Assembly (NCBI RefSeq): GCF_910596095.1
Contig: NC_056550.1
Span: 14,540,501 to 14,604,500 of the forward strand
Reading direction: 5' to 3'
Source of the DNA: Thunnus maccoyii
Taxonomy: Eukaryota > Chordata > Actinopteri > Scombriformes > Scombridae
DNA: 64,000 bases
A program made the translations under genes and the position numbers. Below, in pieces: positions 31,053-43,285 of the stretch (its first letter is position 1; the number at the start of each line of letters is the position of its first letter). Under the pieces are notes generated by a model. It made no database searches. It saw nothing but the letters and a program-made list of their open reading frames with translations, and had not been told where the DNA came from.

Positions 31053-34000
31053 CTGATGGACACACATACAGGTATGTACTGTAGCTTTAATTGTCAATAC
31101 ATAAAATTAAGCTAATAAATTAAGGTTATGTATGATAACAGGCCAAATCAAGCCTGAGATTAATCCAGATTCTTCTACTTCCATGGCCAGATTAACCTAT
31201 TAGGGGGCCCCAGGGAAAAAGTTTGCTGTTGGGCACCTTTGGATCTCACCCCTTATGAGTTTATATAGGAGTATGGCTGATGTGAGTACAATATAAATGT
31301 ACATAATGAAGGTCTGAAAACTAGATTTTGTAACAGGGCCCCTCTCTGTAACAGTGCCACAAGATTAAAGGTACCCTTAGGAGTTCTCTTGTAAACAAAT
31401 AAAAGTTATTCTTAAATGTTCCTTGCAAAAAATTAATGACGCCCATCCATGGCTTTGCTTCTCTTGACCTGGAATGTGGATGTTTGTTGACATTGACATT
31501 GACATTGGCATTGATATTGTGCTACTAGTGGTCAAAAACTCCACAGGGTACCATTAAGTAACAATGCAGGAACTGCTTTAGTTGATATTGTGCAAATTTC
31601 CTAACATATCTGCAATTATTCAAATGTGACATGCAGTGAACCTGGAGCTTTTGGGACCCCCGGGGGTCTGAGCCTTCGGGGCAGTTGCCAGCTTTTCCCA
31701 GTTGGTTGTCTGTTTCTTTTCAGCCTTTCATGTATCCCTCTGTCTCCTACCTTTTTGGTAGCTTTGGGGCTGCTCTTGGGGCTGTGCCCCGGGCTGTCAG
31801 TGGCAGTTGGGCTTCTCTGCGGTGCTTGGGGGTTGACGTATTTGGCCATGTAGATATTATAGTCCAACAGCATCTTCTGCTTCATCCCTCCAGTAGACCC
31901 ACAGGAGAGAGCAGAGGAGGTCTCTCTGTGGCGAGACTGCGGCTGAGACAGCTCATCCAAGCTTCCCCGGCTGCTGCTCCTGCTGTCAGCCTCCAGGCCT
32001 CCACCAGATTGGGTGCTGCTGCTGCGGCTGTGGGAGGGCAAGAAGGCTAAAAGTGGACATGGAGAGCAAAGGGGAGGTTAGTGTCATACAATTATGCATC
32101 AACAAGATTTTCTCATTTATGCATCATGCATCATATTTCACATACATAATGCATGCCCACAGTGTAGCTTTGGATAGTTAGCATCTATTTTGCACTCATT
32201 TCTCACAACATACTGCAACACTGTGAATCAGCGTGCTTTTATACCAGATGACACACTGCATCCTCTCTATGACTCATATTAGCACTGAAATTGTCATTTT
32301 CAACATAATTGCTATGTATATCCACAAAACAGCTTGATAATTTAAATCATCTTTCCAGTAATCCTGTTCACTGCACTTGCCACTATCACTGGATCCACAC
32401 AGTGCTAGTGTTTCCCTTTGAATTGGGCCTTATCCTTGCAGGCCTATATCCCACAGTGGAGACCATGCTATAATATGCTGCTTCTCTGTGCATGTAATCC
32501 TGCTGACCCATTCACACTCATCTGTTCGCTCAGTTGAGGGGATTGGCAGTCCCTAAGCTGGGGCTTATGCACAGATCTGATGGCTGTGCAGTTACATACT
32601 CAAGAGAATGGCTATTCTGACTGCGGGCAGTGATGTGTGTCTGTGCAAATATGTGTTTGATAAGGGTGAGCTAGATGGATAAACCCGTATACTGTACGTG
32701 TGTGTGTTTGCATCTTGGTGTGTTAAACTCACCACTCTTGCAGATGCCAGGCAGACTGCCACCTCTCCCTTCTGATTTCATTCGGGACGCGAGCAGAAAT
32801 CTCCGGAACCACTCCTCCTTTTCCCGACCCGTCCTCCCAAATAGGTAGATTGTCAGATCCCCTCCTCCAGAAGCTGGTCTTTTGGGCTCCTCAACTGATC
32901 CAGATCCTTCAACTTTCTCGACCTTGTCCATTCGCTCTATCTTCTCACCCAGTGCTGCTAATTTGTCCTCCCCAGCTTCCGGCCTCTCACCGGCCTTAGA
33001 CATGAAGTCCTCCTGCTTGGCCAGCTCAATGCAAATGGGGTACTTCTTGTTCCAAATTCTCTTCCTAGCCAGGCTGTGGGGCACCAGGTAGATCTATAGG
33101 GGGTGGGAGTTCATATAATCAGTTGCATTTGTTGTTTTTATGGCAATTAAATGTCCATATTGAAATGAGGAAGCCCCAAAATAAAACTTGTAGAGAACAT
33201 TGAGACTAGGCATATAATGTGGCAGACTTGCCCCAGGATGTGTGTGCAGCTGTGTGTGACAATAGCAGACTTTCTGAAAATATAAACCATAAGTAAAAAT
33301 GCAGGCAGGAATACAAGTGGAGATGACTCGCCTATTATGTATTTATATTTTTCTACCCCAAAGCTTCATTTGTCTTTAACCAGAAATGAAAAAATATGCC
33401 ATTTGTTTTGTTAGTGATGGAAGCAGCTAGCATAATGTGAGCTGCAAAGCTTGCCATTATTTCTTTCTTGCAATGGTACACACTGTTCTATTTGCATATA
33501 TCACTCAAGCAGAGATGCTTCCTCCAGCCTAACAACACTGACATTGTATATTAGCATTGCTAAAATATGTGTAGCATTGTAGGTGGTGTAATGATGTGAG
33601 GGAGGTATTGGATCTTGGCTGTAAGAAGAAAAAAATCACTATTATGTGTATTCTCTTTAAAAAAAATCCAGCCTCTGTGAATGCAACTAACATCCAAGAC
33701 CAACAAAACATTTTACCATCAAAACATAATGGTAAAATGGCACTTTAGGGAGTGATTTAGAGAGAAAGAGTTGCATGATGAGGACAACTATAACGACCCA
33801 TTTGTTCCACAATACACTGACATGAGAAACAGCATCTTACTGTCCTGTCTTCAGATATGCAAAACCATGGAGTCAGCATACTAATACATGAAGTCAGCAC
33901 ACTAATACACAAGACACACAGCTGTGTGTGCAGGGTCAGTGCCCTGTGATAATCACTCCATGTTTACATACAATGTGACTGTGAAAATAAGTAGCTTTGT

Positions 34001-37000
34001 CACTGAACATGACCTATTAGTAAGTATACACTCAGGCAAAGGCAAATATGAGGCGACGTGTGCTTGATGTCACTATCTGTTAAAATTATAGTCAAGCACA
34101 CAAATACACAGCCAAGCGAGGAGACACACACATACGCACACACACTTAACACATTAACATCACCCTCATCTCTTTCCCTGTCTCACACATTAAGTCTTAT
34201 TTCACAAGCCCGCAGACAAATGCATGACAAAAATTTCAGTGTCCCTCTTTCATTTTTTGTGACCAGCGTACACCCACCGCCACCTCACCTTGCTGTCAGT
34301 CAGGTCATAGATCTTCTGGCTGACGTAGGTAATGTCGGGTTTAGGCTCATTGTGTGCGGCACGGCGGGAGATGTTGCGGTTGGGCTTGGACAGACGCAGG
34401 ACGGAGCCCTCGAGACGGACGTAAACAGAGTGGGTCAGGGTGGCGTGGTACATCTCTGGGTCGTAGCTGTGGATCTCATTCATCCAGCCCTGAGAGATTG
34501 TGGGGATAGATAGGGGAAGAGATTCATTGACACTGATTCAAAATGTATTCTCATAGCACATATGCACACACGTCAGACTCCCAGTCAAATACTAAGGATT
34601 TGGGGTTATAGGTTTACTCAACTAAAGTATTTATTTAAGTAATGCATAGTTGACTTTCCACATGGTTACTGATGACTGGTTACTGTATGTGAATGTTTTG
34701 TTGTTATTTTCTAAAATTGGACATTATTCTGTCTTATGTATTGTATATTGTGACTAGGTATTACTGTGTGATCTACTGTATTCTTTTCTATCCTACATAT
34801 AACATACAAAGGAAACAAGGAGAGTTAAGGAGATGAAGATGTCATTTAGGTCAAAAGAACATCTCAAATAAGTACATGAAAGACAACTGAACTTGTTTGG
34901 TCTTAAAGACATTTTGGTACTCATTTGAGATTCCTCCTCAGCTCTTTTAGACCTCCCCTCTAGTAAATACAACCAATTAGGCCTCTGGGATGAGTAGGAA
35001 AACACTTAAAAGACCAAAGCAGGTCCATTTGCCTTTAAATCACAAGTGCTGAAAACTTAGAATACAACATTTTTGTCTGCCCACACAATAAACATCACCC
35101 TTTCCAGTATTTTCAAGAAGCAGAACCAAATCCCATACCAGTATATGTCAAAATAAAGTTCTCCCTCAGATGTAGTGTGCAAACAAGTTTATACAAAAGA
35201 TAAATTAGGGCACATGAAAAACTGACTTTTTGTTGATCCTCAAAGGCAGATGAAGATGAAGAGAAAGAAAAAGAAGAGATTTGTCCCCACTGTTGTTACT
35301 CTGCAGTTGTATGCTTTAGGGTTTATCATTTGTATGAGTATATCATGTTCTGCATGTCCGCAGAACTCCCCTTTCGGAACAGCTGTGCCCTCTAGCCATG
35401 AGGCTCTCCTGTTCAACAGCTTGGTACCCACTAAGGAGCACACAGATAAGCTTACATAACTCCCTCCAACTGATAAACATCTCTGCAGTTTCCATGTTTC
35501 TGCAGCACTGAGTGAGCTTAACTAAGAACAGGGGGAAAATGTAGTGGCTCTCTCATCTGATTGTTTGGTTCAAAGCCAGACTGTAGCCATCACTGGAGAA
35601 AAAGTGTAATAGAACTTCAATATGTTGTTGCTGGTCCCCATGAGTCTGTATAGAGTTTAATTCTCATCCCAACTCCTGCCTTATCAGTCCCCAAGGAGGC
35701 TATGTGAGCAAAGCCAATTCAATTGAAAACAACTGGGGAAATTTCAGTGTTTGGCCTAGTGTGTAAGGATGTTAAAATGATAAAGCAAAGAACACATAGT
35801 CCAACAGTAAGATACAAAACAAAATCTCTTAGGGGATAACAGTCTTTCCTCCTGGAATTTAGCTTCTGATTGTAAACAAACACAACTAGAATTCCCACAT
35901 TTTCAGACATTTAGTATTCTGTGCACTATGTAGCCTCCTCACTTAGAAAGTGTTTTCTCCAAGGCAGTGTTAGATAAATGCAGTGCAATAGCCATACATC
36001 ATGCAGATGCTATCAACTACACGTGTAAAATCTGCAAGGTTAAATCTAAAATGGGTTATCTTGATTATTGGCAGTGTAAATCAACACATAGCATGCAGCT
36101 TAAATATATAATTGTTACAACAGAGTGAGACCATTAAGGGCAGTGAAACAAGACCACATGCAAATAAACCCAATATCTTTGAGAGCCAGATCCAAAAGGC
36201 TCAAACTTGGTCATTCATGTTGTGCTTTGTCTCACCTTCAATATTCCTGGTTCTTTAATATCCAACTGGGCCACATTCCAGGGCTCTATCCTTCGCCTCC
36301 CTCTTCCTGTCCCCAGCACGGAGCGCCGAGGAGAGGACATCCAAAGGACCAGCATGGCCAACATAAACCCAGCTACTATCCCATGTACCACCGCACATAC
36401 ATATGGTGGCACTGGAAGGACCAAATACCAGTACACCAACTGTGTCAAGAAGATGAGGCCAGTCACAGGCACAGTCTCCAACTCTTCCTCTGCTCTCTCA
36501 TCCTCCTCCATATCGAGTTCACTACACAAACCAGTGCTACCAGTAAGGGGCTGCCGGGAACTGGGGCGATCCCCATCTGGTGTCTCTGTATCAGTACATA
36601 AATCAAAGTCTTCACTGTACAGTTCACAGAAGTCCTCGTCTTCCTGTCGAGCTACCAGGGCCGACATAGAGCAACGGCCCAGAGTGAGAGATGGAGACTT
36701 GGCCAGAGTGGATGAGGAGGCCTGGGTGAGAACTGGAGTTGGTGTCAGTGATGGGAAGGAGAAAAACACAGAGTCAGGGCCTGTGCCAGTGGGGGTTTCT
36801 TCCTCTTCTTCCCCTTCTGTGCCCTCCTCCTCCTTGATACTGTAGTTGTTACCTTCTGCGTGTCCATTCACCGCTGTCACTCCACTGAGCTCTGACGCAC
36901 TGGAGGACAGCAATTTGGCACGATGAGTGGCACTTCCCGCAGCTCCCGTACCAGACTCATCCCCCATGATCTTACTAAAAAGCTGGAGGGGGTCTGACAT

Positions 37001-37981
37001 CACCTCTGACAGCCGCCGCTTGGTGTCTTCTATCTTGGCCTCCACCTCTTGAACCTTGAAGAAGGACCTTCCATCCGGAGACATGATGGGGGAGGAGGGG
37101 GCTGTTTTGGAGTCTCCACCTGTTTGACTGACGATGACGGGGCTGGAGGATAAGCGAGGCTGTGAGAACTGTTTGAAGAGCTGCATGTTACGAGGGGGAT
37201 GCCGTTGGGTTGGCTGCACTTGCTGCTGCTGAGGAAGAGGATGATGGAGATGATGATGAAGAGGCCCTTCTGTATGTTCGGCCTTTGAAGTGTCCGTGGA
37301 CAGAGATTTAACAAAAGATTTCATTAAGTGTCTGTGGCGTGCATGCGGTGGTGTGACAGTAGTAGGCGGAGGTGTGGTTTCTCGAGACTCAACGTCATTG
37401 GACAGGGACCGGACCAGGCTGAGGAAAGGCTTGGAGGATGACAGCGCTGCAGACTTGCAAGGGGAGGAGGAGCTGGAGCTTGTGGACGGGGGATTGGGGT
37501 TTGAGGGGCGGTCATAGGGCCAGGAGGAGCTGGCAGGAGGGGTGGAGCTCAGGTGGGAGGTGGGGATGATAGTCATGGCAGGAGAGGGCGTGTGTGGCTG
37601 AGCGTCTGAAGGCTGCACAGACAGGGTAGTGGATGAAATAGAGAGCACAGCAGCTCCAGAGGAGGTCTCCACACCAGCGGATTCAAACAGCAGCTCCTCG
37701 TCTGCCTCCAAGCCCGTGACAACAGACTGATTGTCACCCCCTGAAACATCTACACCTCCTGCACCCTCCAGCCCAGATTTAACTCCAGCAGGTCCCTCGG
37801 ATACCCCATAGAGCTCCTCTTCCTCATCATCCTCCTCCTTCCCCAGAGCAGAGAAGTGGATGGTGATGGTGTCACGAGAAAGGGAGCGCTGCACCTGCAG
37901 CTTCGGTCCAGGGGCGTGTCGAGGGGGAGGAGTGTCAGCATGCTGGCCACTTCCCCTGCTGCTGCTGCCCTGACTGCTCAT
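25206..37981 (-). CDS. tex2: TEX2 (SMP-domain lipid-transfer protein), complete coding region (11 coding exons)
   Basis: ER-anchored protein of the synaptotagmin-like mitochondrial lipid-binding (SMP) family, vertebrate relative of yeast Nvj2, acting at ER contacts with other organelles. Coding exons: 37981-36236, 34489-34289, 33093-32733, 32046-31751, 31052-30909, 30789-30690, 28075-27955, 27354-27232, 26926-26717, 26315-26195, 25355-25206. They sum to 3573 bases (1190 residues plus stop) with consistent phases and GT-AG junctions throughout. Human TEX2 is about 1130 residues, with one non-coding plus eleven coding exons as inferred here. The start ATG (37981-37979) has an in-frame TGA upstream in the same exon, between the acceptor at 38006 and the ATG, which fixes the start. 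Very close matches to human appear in SRDTITIHFSA, LDIKEPGILK, FGRTGREKEEWFRRFLLAS and ADSDEESSSAGSSDEED. Confidence 0.97.
28700..28960 (+). repeat. Possible degraded fish interspersed repeat in TEX2 intron
   Basis: The stretch around GGGAGATATAACACCACTAT and GAGACAAGATATTGCCTTGA resembles a widespread teleost repeat with a GAGAC-AGATATTGTC core. It lies in the 2.6-kb intron between the exons ending 30690 and starting 28075. Similarity is motif-level only. Confidence 0.3.
28961..30689 (-). other. TEX2 intron remainder: nothing recognised except purine-rich stretch
   Basis: No gene-like content. The plus strand is strongly purine-rich from about 30330 to 30600 (polypyrimidine on the transcript), and there is a short (CAT)n run near 29113-29129. 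Confidence 0.55.
31486..31521. repeat. (GACATT)n short tandem repeat
   Basis: Hexamer GACATT repeated several times with drift to GGCATT and GATATT, within a TEX2 intron. Confidence 0.75.
31751..34489 (-). CDS. tex2: TEX2 exons coding the PH-like region and Ser-rich linker
   Basis: Three exons (34489-34289, 33093-32733, 32046-31751) encode residues 583-868. GWMNEIHSYDPEMYHATLTH and VYVRLEGSVLRLSKPNRNIS lead a PH-like fold that ends in YLFGRTGREKEEWFRRF; a variable, charged insert lies between LAKQEDFMSKA and DLTIYLFG. The third exon is a low-complexity Ser-rich linker (SHSRSSSTQSGGG, SRGSLDEL) containing the conserved KQKMLLDYNIYMAKYV and SPTATDSPGHSPKSS. It links to the SMP domain at KATKK|IRRSSEE. 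Confidence 0.93.
34490..36235 (-). other. TEX2 intron after first coding exon, nothing recognised
   Basis: 1.75 kb of AT-rich intron between the large first coding exon and the next. No exon, repeat family or RNA motif identified. Confidence 0.6.
36236..37981 (-). CDS. tex2: TEX2 first coding exon: disordered N-terminus and membrane hairpin
   Basis: Encodes residues 1-582. After a fish-specific leader come QRSLSRDTITIHF and an acidic run, then a long Ser/Thr/Pro-rich disordered region with conserved islands (KPFLSLVRSLS, HARHRHLMKSFVKSLSTDTS, GGDSKTAPSSP, SFFKVQEVEAKIEDTKRRLS, SSSASELSG, NNYSIKEEE, FCELYSEDFDL). Two hydrophobic segments follow at about residues 508-524 and 528-548, split by PVPP, forming the ER membrane hairpin. 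The exon ends in LDIKEPGILK|GTGAGA. GC content is high, unlike the surrounding introns, and an apparent 212-codon plus-strand frame here is only a shadow. Confidence 0.96.
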
Positions 37982-38006
37982 CACCACCCTACACAGGGCT
38001 CACAGC
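37982..38006 (-). other. tex2: TEX2 exon 2 5'-UTR part with acceptor
   Basis: TCTCCCAG|GCTGTGAGCCC gives an acceptor 25 bases before the ATG. The short UTR contains an in-frame TGA, so translation cannot begin further upstream in this exon. Confidence 0.75.
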
Positions 38007-39569
38007 CTGGGAGAGACAAAGACACAGAAGCAGTACACTGTTAATAACAATAGAAACACCGGTGTGAAACACTGATGCAAGGAGGGAGGATGAGAAACAC
38101 ACTGCAGTGCAAATCAGCAATATGATTAAATACCCTCAGAGTTCCCCCACATGGTCCACGTGCACACTCTCTTTGCACACTCACACACACAGTACATAGG
38201 ACAGAAGAGAACAGCCTCGCAGCTCTCTATTCATCCTAATGTGAGTAGACTGGACAGGTATGTCCATGCTCCCCCGATCCATTAGGCCTCATTATGCAAG
38301 GCTGTGGCTGACAGACTGAGTCGCTCTCAGGCCTGGCAGCCCTGGCCTCTCTCTGTCTTACCCGCACCCCACTCACTCACTCACCCCCACTATGGCAACA
38401 TGATTAATGGGTTACTTCAGAACACATAAGCCTTGAGGAGAGGAGCCCATCAACATTTCAGCTGTATTTAACTCTAACCTCCACAAGGGGCACACTGCAG
38501 CTGACTATATATTGTGAGGTGGTAAAGGCAGAAAAAGGAGAAAAAAAGAGGAACAACAGTTAGTCCGCTACTTTAAATAGTGGAAAAATAGTAGTATAGT
38601 AGAAAATCTGTACTACTGGGTGGGTTATTGTCCACTTGGGGGCAGTGCAACAAGCTGTAAACATAACAGACACATTATCATTTCATAAAGTTGATATGGC
38701 TAATGTGTTAGCAAACAGCTATCTACTTATACATCTAGAGGACACGGAGCAACATTAGCATTCATACAGTTAGTTTATCGGAGCTTATTTGCTCAGTGCT
38801 GCTGAACCAAAACAGTAAAGTTGGGCACGGCTAGAACAAAACAATGAACTAGTCATTAAAAGTTCTGTAGAGCTGAGGGGGACGACAGAGTTGATGATCA
38901 TTTAACTCATTCTTCATATAAAAATATGAATTAGTGTAACTTTAAATTGATGTGCTGAAAGTAGGTTGACACCTTTTGTTTGTGATAAACCACTTAAACT
39001 AATTTCATAAATCTCTAAATGCAAAGCTATCAATCAACAAAAATGCCTGAGAGGCAAGAATTCTTGTTTAATCATTTCACTCATTTATATTTACAGCTCC
39101 GATATTGTTCTGCTTTTTTGTTGTGTTTGTAATTTATTTATATCTGTTTACTTAATTTCTGTCAGACTGTGATTGTCATGTATTACATTATTTATGTGCT
39201 TTATCGGATCCTAAAAAATAAACATACATACTGTATATACTGTACATATAACAAGCCGTCCTTCCCCCACTGAGGCAACATAATATGCAGGACATAATCA
39301 CACTACAAAGTAGCTGTTAAGCTCCAGTGATCACAAGAACAAGGAGTCCAAAGTCCCAACACAGCGGAAGTCATTCATCATGCAGTTATTTCACTGAATG
39401 AGGCCTCATGTTGTTACTGAGTTATTGTGGCTGTTTATTCGTCCACATTGCATAGAGTCCATCATCCCTGGTCAGCATTATCAAACAGACAGATGACAAC
39501 AACAAGCACACATGCCCACACACACACCCCCATGCACAAGCATGCTGTTTGCACACACACACAGTCGTG

Positions 39570-39810
39570 TTTCCATCACTTAAGAGGACATTACATTGAC
39601 TTACATTCATTTCCTGGCAGCTTATCCTAACCTTAACCATAACCACCACATGCCTAATCCTAACCCTTACCCTAACCATAATATAACCCTAAACTTACCT
39701 TAACTTTAAACCAAGTCTTCACCCAAAAGTTATGATTTACGTTAAGAAGACTTGCTTTTCGTCCCCATAAGGGAGGCAAGTCCTCACATGACTGTGTAAA
39801 CAGATTAACA
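39570..39810 (+). mobile_element. MITE with internal TAACCC array, copy A
   Basis: Starts near CACTTAAGAGGACATTACAT and continues with GACTTACATTCATTTCCTGG and a run of (C)CCTAA-like hexamers. It ends near CGTCCCCATAAGG...CCTCACATGA. It aligns by order of motifs with copies at 39868-40095 and 56632-56846. Ends are imperfect inverted repeats. Confidence 0.6.
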
Positions 39811-39867
39811 TCTCCACAACATGAGGAATACCTGAACCACGACACACAGGTTTACTTAAATTGCTTT

Positions 39868-40095
39868 TGTTGTATTTACATAGACTTATATTCATTTCCA
39901 AGAGATGTACCCTCACCATAACCACTACTTGCCTAACCCTAACCCTTACCCTAACCTTAACCTAACCGTAACCTCAATCACTGACCTAAAAATCAGCATT
40001 TTACCAATGGGGGATATTGCTTTTGTCCCCAATTGCACAAGCCATCCCCAATCAATTGGTGTTATGTCTGGTGTGTGTCCCTGAAAGTAACTTAA
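39868..40095 (+). mobile_element. MITE with internal TAACCC array, copy B
   Basis: Same family and orientation as copy A, about 60 bases further on: CATAGACTTATATTCATTTCC, GCCTAACCCTAACCCTTACC, ACTGACCTAAAAATCAGC, then CAAGCCATCCCCAATCAATT and GTGTCCCTGAAAGTAA. The left end is decayed. Confidence 0.65.
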
Positions 40096-40385
40096 GTCAT
40101 ACCCACACATACACGCACATACACACAGTCTCTGTGGCTTTTCAGGCTTTCAGCCAGTTGATAAAAATGGCCTGTAATGGAAGAGGGAGGGACGGAGGGA
40201 AACAACAGAGCAGTTAGCCTGTGTGATTGTCCACATTTCTGAGAAAGCCTCGGCACCCCTTGGGGCTCTCTGGTTGGCACTGCTTCTCCAGTGATTGTAT
40301 TTGCTGGGATGGAATAACAGAGCATTTGACTTTCCCAGCCAGCCATTCATTTGGCTGTGCTACAACGGGTTTTGTGTGTCATTGT

Positions 40386-40396
40386 GAGTGTGTGTG

Positions 40397-40427
<31 letters not shown>
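40386..40427. repeat. (GT)n microsatellite
   Basis: GT tract with a single TTTG interruption in TEX2 intron 1. Confidence 0.95.
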
Positions 40428-41769
40428 TGCTTCTGCCATGGCTGTGCTAGTAGCACAGCAGATCAAATAAAAACAAGAAAAAAAGGGAAGCAGAAAAAAG
40501 AGCAACAAAAAAGAAGAAAGATGAAGAGCCACGGGGGGTCTGTAGAGGCTGCAGACGACCTTTCAGAGACAAGCTTTTGAAGTGGGATTCACTTAAAGAC
40601 AGCAGAATGGCAAAGATGGAGAGAGAAAATGGGAATGATGACACAGACGGGAGAAAGTGATGATAGAGGAGAGAGGAGGGAGGAGACAAAGGAGTGGGGA
40701 GACAGAGCCATGGAGATGGAATGGGTTGTTGTTGTCATCAAAGCCTGAAGGACGGATTAAAACATTGTGGAGGTCGAAAAGGGTGAGCAGAGAGGGATGG
40801 TTCCAAATTTTCCTGCGGTGCTTTTCATTTGGGTAACATATCTCCTCGCTTCCCTCACTTGCGTTTCAGCTCCTCCCGGTGAGGATGCAAGAGGATGGAG
40901 GAATTTCATTCACCAAACGGGACGTCCTCGCTCACTGCAGCGTCATTTTGAGAAGATGGCAACTACTCATGACGCACATCACCTCAACTGTCAAATATGA
41001 AGAAGTCAGCTATCACTGTGTAGAAATTATTAAACAGTTTAATCTCTAAAGTTTAAACTTAAAATTCATGTAGGCATACAAATAATTGACACTTTAAACT
41101 GCTACTTAATAATTTCTACATAGTGATAGCTGGAACGAAAACTCCTGATAACTGCTTCAATTTTTTGATTATACTTCTATAGCAGCGTCTGGCTGTCACA
41201 GAATAAGACACAAATAGACAATTTAAATCCATTAAATTGCTGAAAGAACAGAACTTATGTAAAGGAGAAATAAAAACAGCTGTAACCTGCAGAATATGTT
41301 TAAATAAAAATTGCTCATTTAGTTTGTTAAAGTCTGAAATCCTTTTCAGGCTCAGGATGATTTTATAGGAGGCATGCAGCTGTGTGACGTCATATTTTTC
41401 TGAGGTAGCTGAGACATACTTGAAACAGAAAAGAAGAAAGGAGATGCCTATTGGCTTATGAAAAAACAAAGTTACATGAGGTTTTTTATGATTGATTCAT
41501 GATTCAATAATTTTTATTTTATGAATATGAAAAGCTGCTGTTGGTGCCGTCATTTCTGTTCCACAGGTAGTTTTCCTGATCTGCTGTATTACAACAGTCC
41601 GACTGTTTACTGTCCCATCAGATCAGCTGACCAATCAATGAACATATTTGATCAAAGGGGTGTTGCCGTCCGCTAAAAAACTTCAGCAGAGGATACACCT
41701 GTGGTTCCTTGCTCTAAGCTCCTCCAGGAACCTCCTCTCTCCGTTCTCCTCGTCTCCTCTGAGGTGCAT

Positions 41770-42574
41770 TTAAAGGAGACCTATTACGCTCATTTCCAGC
41801 CCCACATTTTTATTCTGGGACTCCACTAGAGTAGCTTTGCACGATTCACAGTTCAAAAAACTACTTATATATCTTATACTGGCCTTTTATGCAGCCACTT
41901 GGTTCAGTCTCTGTTTCTAACAGGCAGTTTTAGCTCCTGTCTCTTTGAGGCCCCCTCCTGATGAGTCCACTCTGTTTTGACTGGCCAAAGGGGCAGCTGT
42001 ATCAAAGTCATGTTAAGTTGCCACTGATGAAAACCCAAAATTTCCTGCTTTACTGCTTCATATTAACAGCTTTTAAATGATAAATAATGGGAGAATTTTA
42101 ATGTGAAGAACTTATAGGAAATGAAACATGTTCCTCACTGAATCAGCAGAGTTTCATCAGCAGCGCTAAAAACCAGCCAACACAACAACTTATGGTGATA
42201 TTTGGAGCTATTTGTTATCTATCAGTTAGAAAAAATGCATGGAGGAATAGTACAAGCAGAAACAGCCACAGTGATGATGATGTTTGATGAAGAGCTGCAG
42301 ACAACCAGCAAGCTTCCAACAGGTAAATGGTGTGTGTGGAGCAGATGACCATAGAAAGAAATCCGTCACAAGCCGATGGCGGCTTTGGCTGAAAGTAGAA
42401 AAACCGTTGGAAACCAAGCATTCAGAGCAGTCTGAAGCCAGTGCTTTTTGCTCACAGGGATTACTTCTACATATGTTTACTTCATTATTTGACACTTTGG
42501 CCATGTTTAATATTAACACTGTAACATTATAAATATGACTGAAAATAAGGAAAGGCATAATAGGTCCCCTTTAA
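41770..42574. mobile_element. TTAA-flanked MITE (piggyBac/Kolobok-like), about 0.8 kb
   Basis: TTAA at 41770-41773 and 42571-42574 flank inverted termini AGGAGACCTATTA (left) and AGGGGACCTATTA (right, reverse complement). No transposase frame is present. The TTAA duplication suits a piggyBac- or Kolobok-type mobiliser. This terminal sequence is common in teleost genomes. Confidence 0.75.
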
Positions 42575-42784
42575 GGGACTGGAAGATCCTTGATGATGGC
42601 AGAGGGAGATCACTTTCCTGTTCCCCTCAGGACAGGGGAGAGAGGACACGAGGTAGCAGAAATTAGCTAAATGAAAAGCACCCCTGGAGTCAGGTTTTGG
42701 GAGAGCACAGCCAAAAGACAAATGAGACACAGCACCACATGTGAAATCGATGAAAAACTGTACTACTGATGGATAAATCTCACT

Positions 42785-43015
42785 GGAACTAAAACAATTA
42801 GTCGATTAACTGATTAGCCGACTGACAGAAAATTAACAATTTTGATAATTAAATAAAGTTAATTTAAGTCATTTTTCAAGATAAAATATACATTCTCAAA
42901 ACTTTCAGCTTCTCAGATGTGTAGAGTTGATGCTCTTCTCTGTTTTGTGACACTATAAACATATTTAACGAATAAATTGAATCAATAATGAAAACAATCA
43001 TTAGTTACTCACATA
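42785..43015 (-). repeat. Teleost interspersed repeat, inverted copy
   Basis: AACAATTAGTCGATTAACTGATTAG with TTTTGATAATTAAATAAAG, AAGTCATTTTTCAAG and CTTCTCAGATGTG, the right end of the same family seen at 19430-19560 and 50730-50965, here in the opposite orientation. Confidence 0.6.
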
Positions 43016-43249
43016 ATGTCATGTTACATATGTTGTTGTATGTACATGCAAAGTCATATAATTAAAATTTCTGACATCTGATATTTTTTGCATGGTTTCA
43101 ACATACATTTAAAACATCAATAACATACTGGAAAATGTCTACAGCTCTTCATGTTGACTAAAGTGTGACCTGTTTGCTGACACACCCACAGTTTTCCTCT
43201 CATCAATGCACCACTGCCATTAAAATTCTGTTTGTTTTAGCCACTGGAT

Positions 43250-43285
43250 GAGGAGAGGAAAGGAGAGGAGAGGAGAGGAGTCTGG
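43250..43285. repeat. (GGAGA)n purine-rich tandem repeat
   Basis: Repeated GGAGA/GGAAA pentamers on the plus strand at the start of a longer purine-rich zone to about 43530. Confidence 0.75.

Noticed and set aside
36207..36845. 212-codon plus-strand open frame
   Set aside because: Shadow of the GC-rich, serine-rich TEX2 first coding exon on the opposite strand; no homology of its own.
39640..39980. Telomere or subtelomere from TAACCC repeats
   Set aside because: Short imperfect arrays inside repeated MITE copies; no long uniform hexamer array.
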